Shown here: positions 1 through 7,905 of the stretch, in pieces
How positions within the stretch are numbered: the first letter of the stretch is position 1
How the letters are laid out: each line of letters begins with the position of its first letter
Origin: JAYVJM01 sp043769275
GTDB taxonomy: Bacteria; Pseudomonadota; Gammaproteobacteria; Pseudomonadales; UBA7239
DNA: 23,843 nucleotides
Direction: 5' to 3'
Assembly (NCBI GenBank): GCA_043769275.1
Contig: JAYVJM010000054.1
Span: 1-23,843 of the forward strand
Made by a program: the position numbers and the translations under genes
Notes under the pieces: generated by a model
Told to the model about the DNA's origin: nothing
Databases searched by the model: none
What the model saw: only the letters and a program-made list of their open reading frames with translations

Positions 1-97
1 CTGCCGTGTAAACCATTTGCTTTCTCGCCTTCATCGAAACTCTCCGCTTTGTATTTTATTGGCAAAACGGTGTCCACTTTTTGCAGCATAGGTCAAC
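1..97 (-). mobile_element. Probable end of an IS3-type insertion sequence with the start of its orfA (partial)
   Basis: Read on the minus strand, a non-coding leader of about 60 bases starts near 97 and is followed by an ATG at 34 that opens a frame (MKARKQMVYTA) running off the left edge. A GGAGAG ribosome-binding site lies about 5 bases before this ATG. A short terminal leader followed by a small basic protein start fits the left end and orfA of an IS3-family element. The outer boundary is uncertain because only one end is visible and no target duplication can be seen. This is inferred from arrangement and general resemblance, not from a firm sequence match; it could be an ordinary gene start instead. 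Confidence 0.35.
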
Positions 98-148
98 CCC
101 CCTTCTGAAGAATTTTACGGCGAATAGGCAAAATACGGCGTTTATGGA

Positions 149-1657
149 TTAACGTTTGCTTTTTTTCACATGCCGCAAAAAACGTTTGCGTTTTTCCATT
201 TGGCTGGGCGTAAGCGTATTGCGTTTGTCTTGATATGGGTTGTCGCTGCTGCGGTATTCAATACGCAGTGGCGTGCCCGCCATCTCCAGTGCTTTACGGA
301 AGGTTTTTTCTAAGTAACGCGTGTAGTTGTCGGGGGCTTTGTCGCCCTGATTGCCGTGAATAATAATAATGGGCGGATTCTGGCCGCCCGCGTGCGCGTA
401 ACGCAGCTTGATGCGTCGCCCATTGACCAGCGGCGGCGGATTGGTGGCCACAGCGTCTTCCAAAATGCGCGTGAGAAACGGCGTGCTGAGTTTTTTGGTG
501 GCCGACGTAAACGCTTTGTGTACCGAGCCGTACAAATTACCCACGCCGCTGCCATGCAGTGCCGAAATAAAATGCACTGCCGCAAAATCAATAAAGTGCA
601 AGCGCCGCTCCAGCGCACGCTTGACGGTGTTGCGCTGGTCTTCGTCCAACCCATCCCATTTATTAATGGCCACCACCAGCGCACGGCCTTTGTCGATCAC
701 ATGCCCTAGCAAATGCAAATCTTGCTCGACGATGCCTTCACTGGCATCCATCATCAAAATCACGACATGCGCGTCTTCAATCGCTTGCAGTGTTTTGACG
801 ATAGAAAACTTTTCGATGGCTTCGGTGATATGGCGGCGCTTACGAATGCCGGCGGTGTCAATCAGCGTATACAGCTCGCCATTGCGTTCGTAGTCGATAT
901 AAATGCTGTCGCGCGTGGTGCCAGGCAAGTCGAATACCACCACACGCTCTTCGCCCAACATGCGGTTTACCAGCGTGGATTTGCCCACATTGGGGCGGCC
1001 AACCACGGCAATTTTAATGGCGCGTTGTGCGGCAAGATTGGCCGGTTGCGTTGCCGTAGGCACATCACTGTTTTCTGCAGCGGTATCTTGCGTCAACGGC
1101 TGTGCGGTGCGTTCTGTCTCTGCCCAGTCATCTTCTTCAGTTTCTATGGCTTCCGCGGCCGCTTCCGGATAAAGCTGGCGCACCACCGTTTTTAATAACT
1201 GATTAACGCCGCGCCCCTGCACGGCGGCAATCGGCAGCACATCGGAAAAACCCAGCGCGAAAAAATCGCTGGTGGCGACATCCGGATCGAGGCCGTCGGA
1301 CTTATTAACGATTAACAACGTTTTTTTATGGTGCTCGCGCAAATAACGCGCAATGGCAATATCGCCCGAACTCAAACCGGCACGGCAATCCACCAAAAAC
1401 AGCACGCAATCGGCTTCTTCAATGGCGGTGAGCGACTGCCCCGCCATCGCCGCATCAATGCCCGCGTCGTTTTCGCCCAAACCACCGGTATCCACCACAA
1501 TAAAGCGGTGCCCCTCAAAGGAAGCCTCGGCGTACTGACGATCACGGGTCAAACCTGGAAGATTGGCCACCAGCGCGTTACGCGAACGCGTAATGCGGTT
1601 AAAGAGCGTCGATTTGCCGACGTTTGGGCGGCCGACTAAAGCAATGACTGGCAGCAC
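149..1657 (-). CDS. der: Ribosome assembly GTPase Der (EngA), 502 aa
   Basis: Double-GTPase that binds the 50S subunit and is needed for its late maturation. The two G domains are plain: GRPNVGKS at residues 9-16 with DTGG at 56-59 and NKSD at 118-121, then GRPNVGKS at 220-227 with DTAG at 267-270 and NKWD at 332-335. A KH-like domain and a lysine/arginine-rich tail follow. An acidic, low-complexity linker of about 50 residues (164-212) joins the G domains. I start at the GTG at 1657, which has GAGGTG upstream and gives the family N-terminus (VLPVIALVGRPN). An ATG at 1765 in the same frame would add 36 residues that translate a dispersed repeat, so I reject it. It is the last gene of the hisS-yfgM-bamB-der cluster, here separated from bamB by an extra gene and 263 bases of repeat-containing DNA. 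Confidence 0.95.
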   Translation of the reverse strand: MLPVIALVGRPNVGKSTLFNRITRSRNALVANLPGLTRDRQYAEASFEGHRFIVVDTGGLGENDAGIDAAMAGQSLTAIEEADCVLFLVDCRAGLSSGDIAIARYLREHHKKTLLIVNKSDGLDPDVATSDFFALGFSDVLPIAAVQGRGVNQLLKTVVRQLYPEAAAEAIETEEDDWAETERTAQPLTQDTAAENSDVPTATQPANLAAQRAIKIAVVGRPNVGKSTLVNRMLGEERVVVFDLPGTTRDSIYIDYERNGELYTLIDTAGIRKRRHITEAIEKFSIVKTLQAIEDAHVVILMMDASEGIVEQDLHLLGHVIDKGRALVVAINKWDGLDEDQRNTVKRALERRLHFIDFAAVHFISALHGSGVGNLYGSVHKAFTSATKKLSTPFLTRILEDAVATNPPPLVNGRRIKLRYAHAGGQNPPIIIIHGNQGDKAPDNYTRYLEKTFRKALEMAGTPLRIEYRSSDNPYQDKRNTLTPSQMEKRKRFLRHVKKSKR

Positions 1658-1700
1658 GCTGCACCTCAGAAAGTTGGGATTATTGAAGAAAAGCCTATCA

Positions 1701-1780
1701 ACTACGGAGCGCCTTTCAGCTGGCTCAGGGCAAACGGCCAACTGGCAAACTCCATTCTGCGGCAAGCCTGTCGAACCATA
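1701..1780. repeat. Dispersed palindromic (REP-like) repeat, copy 1
   Basis: The left arm reads roughly TTTCAGCTGGCTCAGGGC and then AAACGG; the right arm reads GGCAAGCCTGTCGAACCAT. These are imperfect versions of the widespread element TTCGACAGGCTCAGGRCGAACGG and its inverted arm. The copy begins with ACTACGGAGCGC, whose reverse complement ends copy 3 near 11577. It lies immediately upstream of the true der start and is open in the der frame, which produces a misleading extension. Confidence 0.75.
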
Positions 1781-1826
1781 GATGGAGCCGATTGAATCAG
1801 CATTTCTTTACTGTGTTGTTGTCGTC

Positions 1827-1846
1827 ATTCCCGCGAAGGCGGGAAT
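1827..1846. repeat. Short palindrome resembling the Neisseria dRS3 repeat
   Basis: ATTCCCGCGAAGGCGGGAAT is an inverted repeat with stem ATTCCCGC and a short central loop. The ATTCCC...GGGAAT form matches the dRS3-type small repeat described in Neisseria and seen in many proteobacterial genomes. It lies between the DUF6680-like gene and der and could also form a hairpin in the transcript between them. Confidence 0.75.
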
Positions 1847-1920
1847 CTAGGCTCTCGTCAACTGGTTGATGTATAAAAAGCAGGCCTCCCCCCGCTTTGT
1901 GCGTTTTGTACGTCAACGTC

Positions 1921-2421
1921 TCACGCTTCGCTCACGGTCGTTGTGGGCACTGACTTCATCCAGACAGTTGCCATTTTCCCCTGATTGATCTGGCCTTGTG
2001 TCACTTCATCTAACCATGCCGGCAAATAAACCGTCGTTTCTCCTCCAATACCACTGGCATCCATTTTTAAATGCCTAGCGATCGCCTTAAGTAAGTCGTT
2101 AAATTTTTGGCTACCTTTTTTCAGATATATGCGATTCTCATCTTCACTCCATTCCGCTGTTCCGCTCACGTGCAGGTGCCCAACAAATTTATTTTTTAAT
2201 TCGATAATGTCCGGTTCACTACAGAAAACAACATCAATAACATTGATGGCATCTACAAACTGGATACTTTTGTCGTTTCCCCTCGCGCTCATCAAGACTT
2301 TGAACACGGCCAGTTTTTCAGCAAACTTCTGTTTTCGTTCGTCGTTCCACTTAGAAACCTGTACAGCCAGTACCGGCCCGAACAACGTTGCGAACACCAC
2401 ACTAAAACTCCACCAATCCAT
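1921..2421 (-). CDS. Membrane-anchored hypothetical protein, DUF6680-like, 166 aa
   Basis: Function unknown. The protein starts MDWWSFSVVFATLFGPVLAV, a single hydrophobic N-terminal segment, followed by a soluble part that is helical and charged near residues 24-60 and has no catalytic motif I can identify. The overall plan, a DWW-type anchor with GPVLAVQ and then an alpha/beta region, resembles the DUF6680 family as I remember it; I could not test this. The start at 2421 overlaps the bamB stop as TAATG and has GGGGA six bases upstream, so it is probably translationally coupled to bamB. An upstream in-frame start at 2451 would only add 10 residues inside bamB. The gene is an unusual insertion between bamB and der, which are normally adjacent. 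Confidence 0.7.
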   Translation of the reverse strand: MDWWSFSVVFATLFGPVLAVQVSKWNDERKQKFAEKLAVFKVLMSARGNDKSIQFVDAINVIDVVFCSEPDIIELKNKFVGHLHVSGTAEWSEDENRIYLKKGSQKFNDLLKAIARHLKMDASGIGGETTVYLPAWLDEVTQGQINQGKMATVWMKSVPTTTVSEA

Positions 2422-3617
2422 TATTTTCCCCACTGAAAGATTGATGGCCATATCGATGGCTTGGCATCTTCTTTTTTAACCGATAACGCCCACAATTTGC
2501 CGCTGTTAGTGAGCACGTACAGGCTGTCGCCCTCGCTTTGCAGCTTCATGCGCACGCCATCACCGCCCACGTTATAGCGGCCGACGTAGCTGCCGTCGCT
2601 CTGTTTCAGCAAGTGTATGTAGCCTTCAAAATCGGCTACCGCCACGTACCCACCCAGCACAGCCGGCGCGGTGAGTTGCCGGCCAGAAAACAGCGCACTT
2701 TTCCAGACTTCTCGCCCGCTGACCAAACTCAAAGCCCGAACCGTATCGTCGTTTTCTACCACATACAAATTGCCTTCGCCTTCTGCCATGCTGCGCAAAG
2801 TCGATGCCTTTTCGCTCCATTCGGGTCGACCGCTTTCGCGATTAAGCGACACCACGGCCCCCTGAAAACTGCCAATAAACACATAAGGGCCAACCAGCAG
2901 CGGCTCAGCATGCACATCGATCACGCGCTCCAACTCCGAGCGCCCTTCAGACACAATAAAATGTTGCTCCCAGCGCAACTGGCCTGTGCGCGCATCCAAG
3001 GCAACAGCCTTGCCGGTGTTAAAAGCGACATACACAACGCCATCACGAATCACCGGTGCTGCCGTGCCGCGTAACGTCAACAGCGCTTGCGGGGCGCTGT
3101 ACGTCCAGCGAATAGCGCCGGTAAGCGCATCAAAAGCCCGCACACGGGAGTCGGTGGATTGCACGATGACGACATCCCCATCAGTCGTCGGTGCTGCCAG
3201 CACTTCGCTAGTGGCTTGCCCGCGCCACACTTGCTCGCCATCTGCCGTATTCAGCGCGTAAACCGCGCCGTCGCGGTCGGCCACCAACACCAGCTTGTCG
3301 CTGGCACCAACGGCACTCATCAGCGAAACATCCAGAGCCTGTGTCCACAACACTTTGCCATTATTGCGATCCATCGCCGTTACATGGCCGTCGACATTGG
3401 CTGCATAGATCGCCTCACCGGCCAAAGCCGGCGTAAGCATCAACCACAACTCAGCCGCGCCTTGGTCACCCACACCGCGCGACCACAGATCATGCAACAC
3501 GACAGGCTGCTCAGGCAGATCAACCAGCGACGCAATCACAACCTTATCGTCGCCACCGAACCAACTACAAGCTGATAGCAAGGCAGAAGCCAACAACACA
3601 ATGGCACGTCTACTCAT
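2421..3617 (-). CDS. bamB: Outer membrane assembly lipoprotein BamB, 398 aa
   Basis: Lipoprotein subunit of the BAM complex, which folds beta-barrel proteins into the outer membrane. The N-terminus is a lipoprotein signal with lipobox L-S-A-C and lipidation Cys17. The rest is a repeated PQQ-type beta-propeller: motifs such as GxVYAxNxxDGxxxWR and GAVVSLNRESGRPEW recur along the chain, as expected for the eight-bladed BamB. The ATG overlaps the yfgM stop by four bases (ATGA), typical of the yfgM-bamB pair. Length matches the family (about 390 aa). Confidence 0.95.
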   Translation of the reverse strand: MSRRAIVLLASALLSACSWFGGDDKVVIASLVDLPEQPVVLHDLWSRGVGDQGAAELWLMLTPALAGEAIYAANVDGHVTAMDRNNGKVLWTQALDVSLMSAVGASDKLVLVADRDGAVYALNTADGEQVWRGQATSEVLAAPTTDGDVVIVQSTDSRVRAFDALTGAIRWTYSAPQALLTLRGTAAPVIRDGVVYVAFNTGKAVALDARTGQLRWEQHFIVSEGRSELERVIDVHAEPLLVGPYVFIGSFQGAVVSLNRESGRPEWSEKASTLRSMAEGEGNLYVVENDDTVRALSLVSGREVWKSALFSGRQLTAPAVLGGYVAVADFEGYIHLLKQSDGSYVGRYNVGGDGVRMKLQSEGDSLYVLTNSGKLWALSVKKEDAKPSIWPSIFQWGK

Positions 3618-4318
3618 GATTTTTTCTCGATCGCCGCCGCCGCTTTTACTGGCTCAAAAACCGTAGCGGGCGCCAACTCCGCCAGCTTCATATCGAGCAC
3701 TCGACGACGCTCACCACCAACACCGGATGCGTCGAGCGCCATTTGCGCAGAGAGATAGGCCGAGCGCGCCTCTTGTGTTTTGCCCTGCGCCAGCGCGATA
3801 TCACCACGCAACTCTGCATAAGCAGAGTCGTACGCAGATGCCCCTTTTATAGCGGCGAGTGTGCTTTTCGCTTTATCGTTCTCGCCCATTGCGAACTGAA
3901 CCTGCGCCAGACGCAGCGCCACCAAGGGTGCCAACGAAGCATCCGGCTTGTGCGCCTGTGCCCAGATCAACAGCTCATTCGCTCGCGGCAAGTCATTTTT
4001 TTCCACCGCTTCTTTGGCCAAATGTAACGTGGCAAATAAGGCGTAAACACTACTGGAATAGTCTGTGCGCAATTGTTCCGCCAACTTGTCGCTGTTCGCG
4101 TTTTGATTTTTTTCATCGCGCTCATCGCGAGCGGCGATCATGTCTTGATACAGCGCCGATGCCGCTTCTTGCTCTGATTGCTGATGGCTTTTCCAGCCGT
4201 TCCAAGCAAAATAAGCAAGCAAGGCAATCAACACGCCGGCGACGGTAGAAAGGCCATTGCTTTTCCACCAGCTTTTTAACAGCTCGACCTGCTCTTCTTC
4301 ACTGCGATACTCCACCAT
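3614..4318 (-). CDS. yfgM: YfgM-family TPR protein, ancillary SecYEG translocon partner, 234 aa
   Basis: Inner-membrane protein with a periplasmic TPR-like domain. In E. coli YfgM associates with SecYEG and PpiD and helps pass secreted proteins to periplasmic chaperones. The sequence shows a cytoplasmic head (VEYRSEEEQVELLKSWWKSN), one transmembrane helix at about residues 22-41 (STVAGVLIALLAYFAWNGW), then an alanine-rich helical repeat region to the end, matching the TPR_21 arrangement. It lies 41 bases downstream of hisS and overlaps bamB by four bases. The family assignment rests on domain layout and synteny. Confidence 0.9.
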   Translation of the reverse strand: MVEYRSEEEQVELLKSWWKSNGLSTVAGVLIALLAYFAWNGWKSHQQSEQEAASALYQDMIAARDERDEKNQNANSDKLAEQLRTDYSSSVYALFATLHLAKEAVEKNDLPRANELLIWAQAHKPDASLAPLVALRLAQVQFAMGENDKAKSTLAAIKGASAYDSAYAELRGDIALAQGKTQEARSAYLSAQMALDASGVGGERRRVLDMKLAELAPATVFEPVKAAAAIEKKS

Positions 4319-4359
4319 AAAAGCTCCTGCGTAATTGAAAAAAAGTAAGGGGAAATGAC

Positions 4360-5646
4360 TCAGGTCAATAACGCCTGACGCAAAAAGTCAGGCAGTGTAA
4401 CAAAGCTCACCTGCTCTTGCGCACGCGGCGACTCGCTTCCGCCGACACGCAAAAACTTGACGCTTACCTGCTTTCCCTGCATTTCTTCTGCGCCCAGAAC
4501 CAGCGCCACACGCGCACCGCTTTTGTCGGCGCGCTTGAATTGGCTTTTAAAACTGCCGCCACCGCAGTTCATTTGCACAATCAATCTCGGCAACGCCGCA
4601 CGGCAGCGTTCCGCTAATTGCAGCGCATCCGCGATGAGCTCGTCATCAACCACGATATAAACATCGGCCACAGCAGGTTCCGGCAGTGATCGGCTTTCGT
4701 TCAACAATAACGCCAGCCGCTCAATGCCCATCGCAAAACCAAAGGCGGGCGTGGGTTTGCCGCCCAACTGTTCGACCAACCCATCATAACGCCCACCCGC
4801 ACAGACTGTGCCCTGTGCGCCCAACACCGTTGTCACCCATTCAAAGACCGTGTGATTGTAATAATCCAGCCCGCGCACAAGGCGTGGATTTAGTTCGAAC
4901 GCAATGCCATTGGCATTGAGCAAGCCACAAAGTTTCTCAAAGTGCGCGCGCGATTCTGTATCAAGATAAGCACTCAACGTCGGCGCGTCGGCCAATAACG
5001 CCTGCGTGTGAGCCTCTTTGCTGTCCAGCACACGCAGCGGATTGCTGTGCAAACGGCGCTGGCTGTCGGCATCCAGCTCGCTTTCAAAACGCGCCAAATA
5101 GGCCACCAGCGCCTCGCGGTAACGCGCACGCGCGGCGTTAGAGCCCAGCGAATTGAGCTGCAGTGTCACAGTGTCCGACAAACCCAATTCGCGCCACAAA
5201 CGCGCCGTAAGCAGCAGCATTTCCGCATCAACATCGGGGCCGACAAAACCGAAGGCTTCCACGCCAACCTGATGAAACTGGCGCAAACGGCCTTTTTGTG
5301 GGCGTTCGTGACGAAACATCGCGCCGCTGTACCACAGCTTTTGCGTTTGGTTGTAAAGCAGCCCGTGCTGTTCGCAGGCGCGCACACAGCAGGCCGTGCC
5401 TTCGGGTCGCAGGGTCAAGCTGTCGCCGTTGCGATCGTCAAAGGTATACATTTCTTTTTCGACGATGTCGGTGGCATCGCCAATGGAACGTTTGAACAGT
5501 TCGGTGCTTTCCACAATGGGAAAACGTATCTGGCGATAACCGTAGCTGGCAAGTACGGCGGCAACCGTCGCCTCAATATGCTGCCATACCGGCGCTTCAT
5601 GTGGCAACAAATCATTCATGCCGCGTATGGATTGGAGTTTGCTCAC
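4360..5646 (-). CDS. hisS: Histidyl-tRNA synthetase HisS, 428 aa
   Basis: Class II synthetase that charges tRNA-His. Family motifs are all visible: the N-terminal SIRGMNDLLP, LRPEGTACCVRACEQHGL, the motif 2 region RHERPQKGRLRQFHQ, the histidine A signature RGLDYYNHTVFEW, GGRYDGL, and the motif 3 region AFGFAMGIERLALLL, followed by the anticodon-binding domain. I start at the GTG at 5646, preceded by AAGAGA, which gives VSKLQSIRGMND and the usual family length. An in-frame ATG at 5748 adds 34 residues including RPEPVEG, which is a translation of the dispersed palindromic repeat and not authentic protein. It is followed by yfgM in the usual order. Confidence 0.95.
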   Translation of the reverse strand: MSKLQSIRGMNDLLPHEAPVWQHIEATVAAVLASYGYRQIRFPIVESTELFKRSIGDATDIVEKEMYTFDDRNGDSLTLRPEGTACCVRACEQHGLLYNQTQKLWYSGAMFRHERPQKGRLRQFHQVGVEAFGFVGPDVDAEMLLLTARLWRELGLSDTVTLQLNSLGSNAARARYREALVAYLARFESELDADSQRRLHSNPLRVLDSKEAHTQALLADAPTLSAYLDTESRAHFEKLCGLLNANGIAFELNPRLVRGLDYYNHTVFEWVTTVLGAQGTVCAGGRYDGLVEQLGGKPTPAFGFAMGIERLALLLNESRSLPEPAVADVYIVVDDELIADALQLAERCRAALPRLIVQMNCGGGSFKSQFKRADKSGARVALVLGAEEMQGKQVSVKFLRVGGSESPRAQEQVSFVTLPDFLRQALLT

Positions 5647-5691
5647 GGAAAAATCTCTTTTTTCTGGGATGGTACTGATGTTTTTTTGATG

Positions 5692-5744
5692 TCCTTCGAC
5701 AGGCTCAGGACGAGCGGTTAGCGCGTCGACAAGCGAACCATGAG
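5692..5744. repeat. Dispersed palindromic (REP-like) repeat, copy 2
   Basis: CCTTCGACAGGCTCAGGACG is followed after a short spacer by GTCGACAAGCGAACCATGAG. This is the best preserved left arm of the three copies and a good match to the widespread TTCGACAGGCTCAGG element. It lies between ispG and hisS, about 45 bases upstream of the hisS GTG start. Confidence 0.8.
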
Positions 5745-5782
5745 CCACATAAAAACACCCATGATATTTTAGGCTTTATCAC

Positions 5783-6904
5783 TCAGTGTCTGGCGATGAC
5801 ATTCGGGTCGACGGCAGCGGCGCGGGCGGCAATTTTGGCGCGCACCATTTTTTCCAATTCATCCACCAGCTCTTCATTTTTTAATTTAACGCTCGGCTTG
5901 CCGTCAACAAACACCATATTGCTGGGCGTGGCACCCGTCAGGCCGATATGCGCCACTTTCGCTTCACCGGGCCCGTTCACAATACAACCGATAATGGCGA
6001 CATCCAACGGCTCCGTAATGTCTTCGAAGCGCGACTCCAGCGCATTGACGGTTTTAATTACGTCAAAATTTTGCCGCGAACAGCTAGGACAAGCGATCAA
6101 ATTAATACCGTGACTGCGCAGATGCAGGCTTTTTAAAATATCAAAGCCCACCTTAATTTCTTCCAGCGGATCTGCCGCCAACGAAATACGAATGGTGTCG
6201 CCGATGCCGTCGGCCAGCAGCATGCCCAAGCCTATAGACGACTTCACGGTGCCGGAACGCAGCGCACCCGCCTCGGTGATGCCCAAATGCAGCGGCTGCT
6301 CAATCTGGCTAGAAATTTTGCGGTAGGCATCCACCGTGAGAAACACTTCGGAGGCTTTCAGGCTCAATTTAAAATTATGAAAATCCATTTTGTAGAGGAT
6401 GTCGATATGCCTAAACGCCGATTCCACCAGTGCGTCGGCCGTCGGCTCGCCGTATTTTTTTTGCAAATCTTTTTCTAGCGAACCGGCATTCACACCTATG
6501 CGTAACGAAATATTTTTATCGCGCGCTTTTTCGATTACCGCACGGATGCGGTCTTCGCGGCCTATATTGCCTGGGTTGATGCGCAAACAGTCAACGCCCA
6601 AGTCAGCCACACGCAGGGCAATTTTGTAATCAAAGTGAATATCGGCGACCAGCGGCACAGTAACCTGTTGGCGAATAGCACCAAAAGCCTCCGCCGCTTC
6701 CATCGAGGGCACCGATACGCGCACGATGTCGGCTCCCACTTTCTCCAAAGCCTGAATTTGCGCCACAGTGGCGGCAACGTCACACGTTTCTGTATTGGTC
6801 ATGCTCTGCACGGTGATGGGCGCGTCGCCTCCAACCGCAACAGACCCAACCATGACGGTGCGCGTTTTACGCCGTTTAATCGTGTTGTGCCCAAACATCC
6901 TCAC
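5783..6904 (-). CDS. ispG: 4-hydroxy-3-methylbut-2-en-1-yl diphosphate synthase IspG (GcpE), 373 aa
   Basis: Iron-sulfur enzyme of the MEP pathway that reductively converts the cyclic diphosphate MEcPP to HMBPP for isoprenoid synthesis. The N-terminal TIM-barrel is recognisable (GGDAPITVQSMTNTET, LVADIHFDYKIAL, CLRINPGNIG). The 4Fe-4S ligands are present at the expected places: C272 and C275 in CPSC, C307 in GCIVNGPGE, and E314. Length equals that of the E. coli enzyme. GAGGTG precedes the ATG. It lies 14 bases after rodZ, as in the Pseudomonas rodZ-ispG-hisS order. Confidence 0.97.
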   Translation of the reverse strand: MRMFGHNTIKRRKTRTVMVGSVAVGGDAPITVQSMTNTETCDVAATVAQIQALEKVGADIVRVSVPSMEAAEAFGAIRQQVTVPLVADIHFDYKIALRVADLGVDCLRINPGNIGREDRIRAVIEKARDKNISLRIGVNAGSLEKDLQKKYGEPTADALVESAFRHIDILYKMDFHNFKLSLKASEVFLTVDAYRKISSQIEQPLHLGITEAGALRSGTVKSSIGLGMLLADGIGDTIRISLAADPLEEIKVGFDILKSLHLRSHGINLIACPSCSRQNFDVIKTVNALESRFEDITEPLDVAIIGCIVNGPGEAKVAHIGLTGATPSNMVFVDGKPSVKLKNEELVDELEKMVRAKIAARAAAVDPNVIARH

Positions 6905-6918
6905 ACCTCATTATCGTG

Positions 6919-7905
6919 CTATTCATGACCATTGACCGGCACGCCTTCTCCCTGCTCCCCACTCAACGGCACTTCCGCGAGGGTAAAGCGTGCAGATAAC
7001 CCACCGGGCTTAACAGGAATCGTCACCGGCACGTCATTGTAAGTAAGCTCTACCGCTGCCGCCCTGCCCAACCAAATTTGTAGCGGGGGGTCAGCGGGTA
7101 ACGCCAATACGTCGCCTTTGCTGTGCGTACGTTCGTCCAGCACTTCACCGGCCGCATTTTTTACTTGTATCCAACACTCATCCTTAAACGTAGCGCGGAG
7201 CGTGGGTGCGGGCGATAAGATCGGCGGTGGAAGCGGCGCATCCGACGCGGGCACAGATTCCGGCGAAGGCACGAATGAGGGCGCATCCGCAACAAAAACA
7301 TCGGCGACACCTGCCGGCATGTCCAGCGGCGTGGGTGCTGGTGTGGGTATGACGGCCGCCGCAACAGATGTGGTTAATATGGGCGTGATGACGGCGGGCG
7401 CCGCAGCAAGTGATTTATCCCAGTGAAAGAGCCGGCGTAACGCACCAGAGCCGGCTTTACTCTGGCTGAGGGACTGAGCCGTCACCATCCAAGCCAACAA
7501 AAACACCCCCCCCAGCAGCGCCAAACCAAAACCCAAGCCCAAACCCACAGCCCAGCCCCAGCCAAAACGCACACGCCGCCCCGTCCAGCCTTGGGAAACG
7601 AGCACAGGCTGTACGCGCTTAGGCTGCGGCATCGGCGACAGAGATACCTCGTATAACCGCAGCACGTCATCGGCATTCAGGCCGAGCAGATCGGCATAGT
7701 TACGCAAATGCCCTTTCACAAATACCGGATTTTGAAAACTGCCAAAATCATTGTTTTCCATCTGCTGAATTTGGCGTAAATGCAAATTCAAACGCTTCGC
7801 AATAACCGCCTCGTCCAACTGCTTTTCTTGTCGAGCTTTGCGAAGCGTTTCGCCAACCGTTCGCGCATCCTGCTTCACTTCAACACCCGCGTCGACGGCA
7901 ACCAT
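6919..7905 (-). CDS. rodZ: Cytoskeleton/cell-shape protein RodZ, 328 aa
   Basis: Bitopic membrane protein that links the MreB actin-like cytoskeleton to the wall-elongation machinery. Domains in order: a cytoplasmic helix-turn-helix domain (about residues 14-80, with GETLRKARQEKQLDEAVIAK and FVKGHLRNYADLLGL), a basic stretch, one transmembrane helix (about 113-139), a proline/alanine-rich periplasmic linker, and a C-terminal DUF4115 beta domain (about 230-322, from ATFKDECWIQVKNAAGEVL). I start at the ATG at 7905, which overlaps the pilF stop as TGATG with GGGTGG upstream. A TTG at 7923 would add six residues and is less likely. Confidence 0.93.
   Translation of the reverse strand: MVAVDAGVEVKQDARTVGETLRKARQEKQLDEAVIAKRLNLHLRQIQQMENNDFGSFQNPVFVKGHLRNYADLLGLNADDVLRLYEVSLSPMPQPKRVQPVLVSQGWTGRRVRFGWGWAVGLGLGFGLALLGGVFLLAWMVTAQSLSQSKAGSGALRRLFHWDKSLAAAPAVITPILTTSVAAAVIPTPAPTPLDMPAGVADVFVADAPSFVPSPESVPASDAPLPPPILSPAPTLRATFKDECWIQVKNAAGEVLDERTHSKGDVLALPADPPLQIWLGRAAAVELTYNDVPVTIPVKPGGLSARFTLAEVPLSGEQGEGVPVNGHE

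Noticed and set aside
1658..1765. N-terminal extension of der from an ATG at 1765
   Set aside because: The 36 extra residues translate the dispersed repeat and do not resemble Der; the GTG at 1657 has a ribosome-binding site and the family N-terminus.
5647..5748. N-terminal extension of hisS from an ATG at 5748
   Set aside because: It contains RPEPVEG, a translation of the palindromic repeat; the GTG at 5646 gives the normal HisS start.
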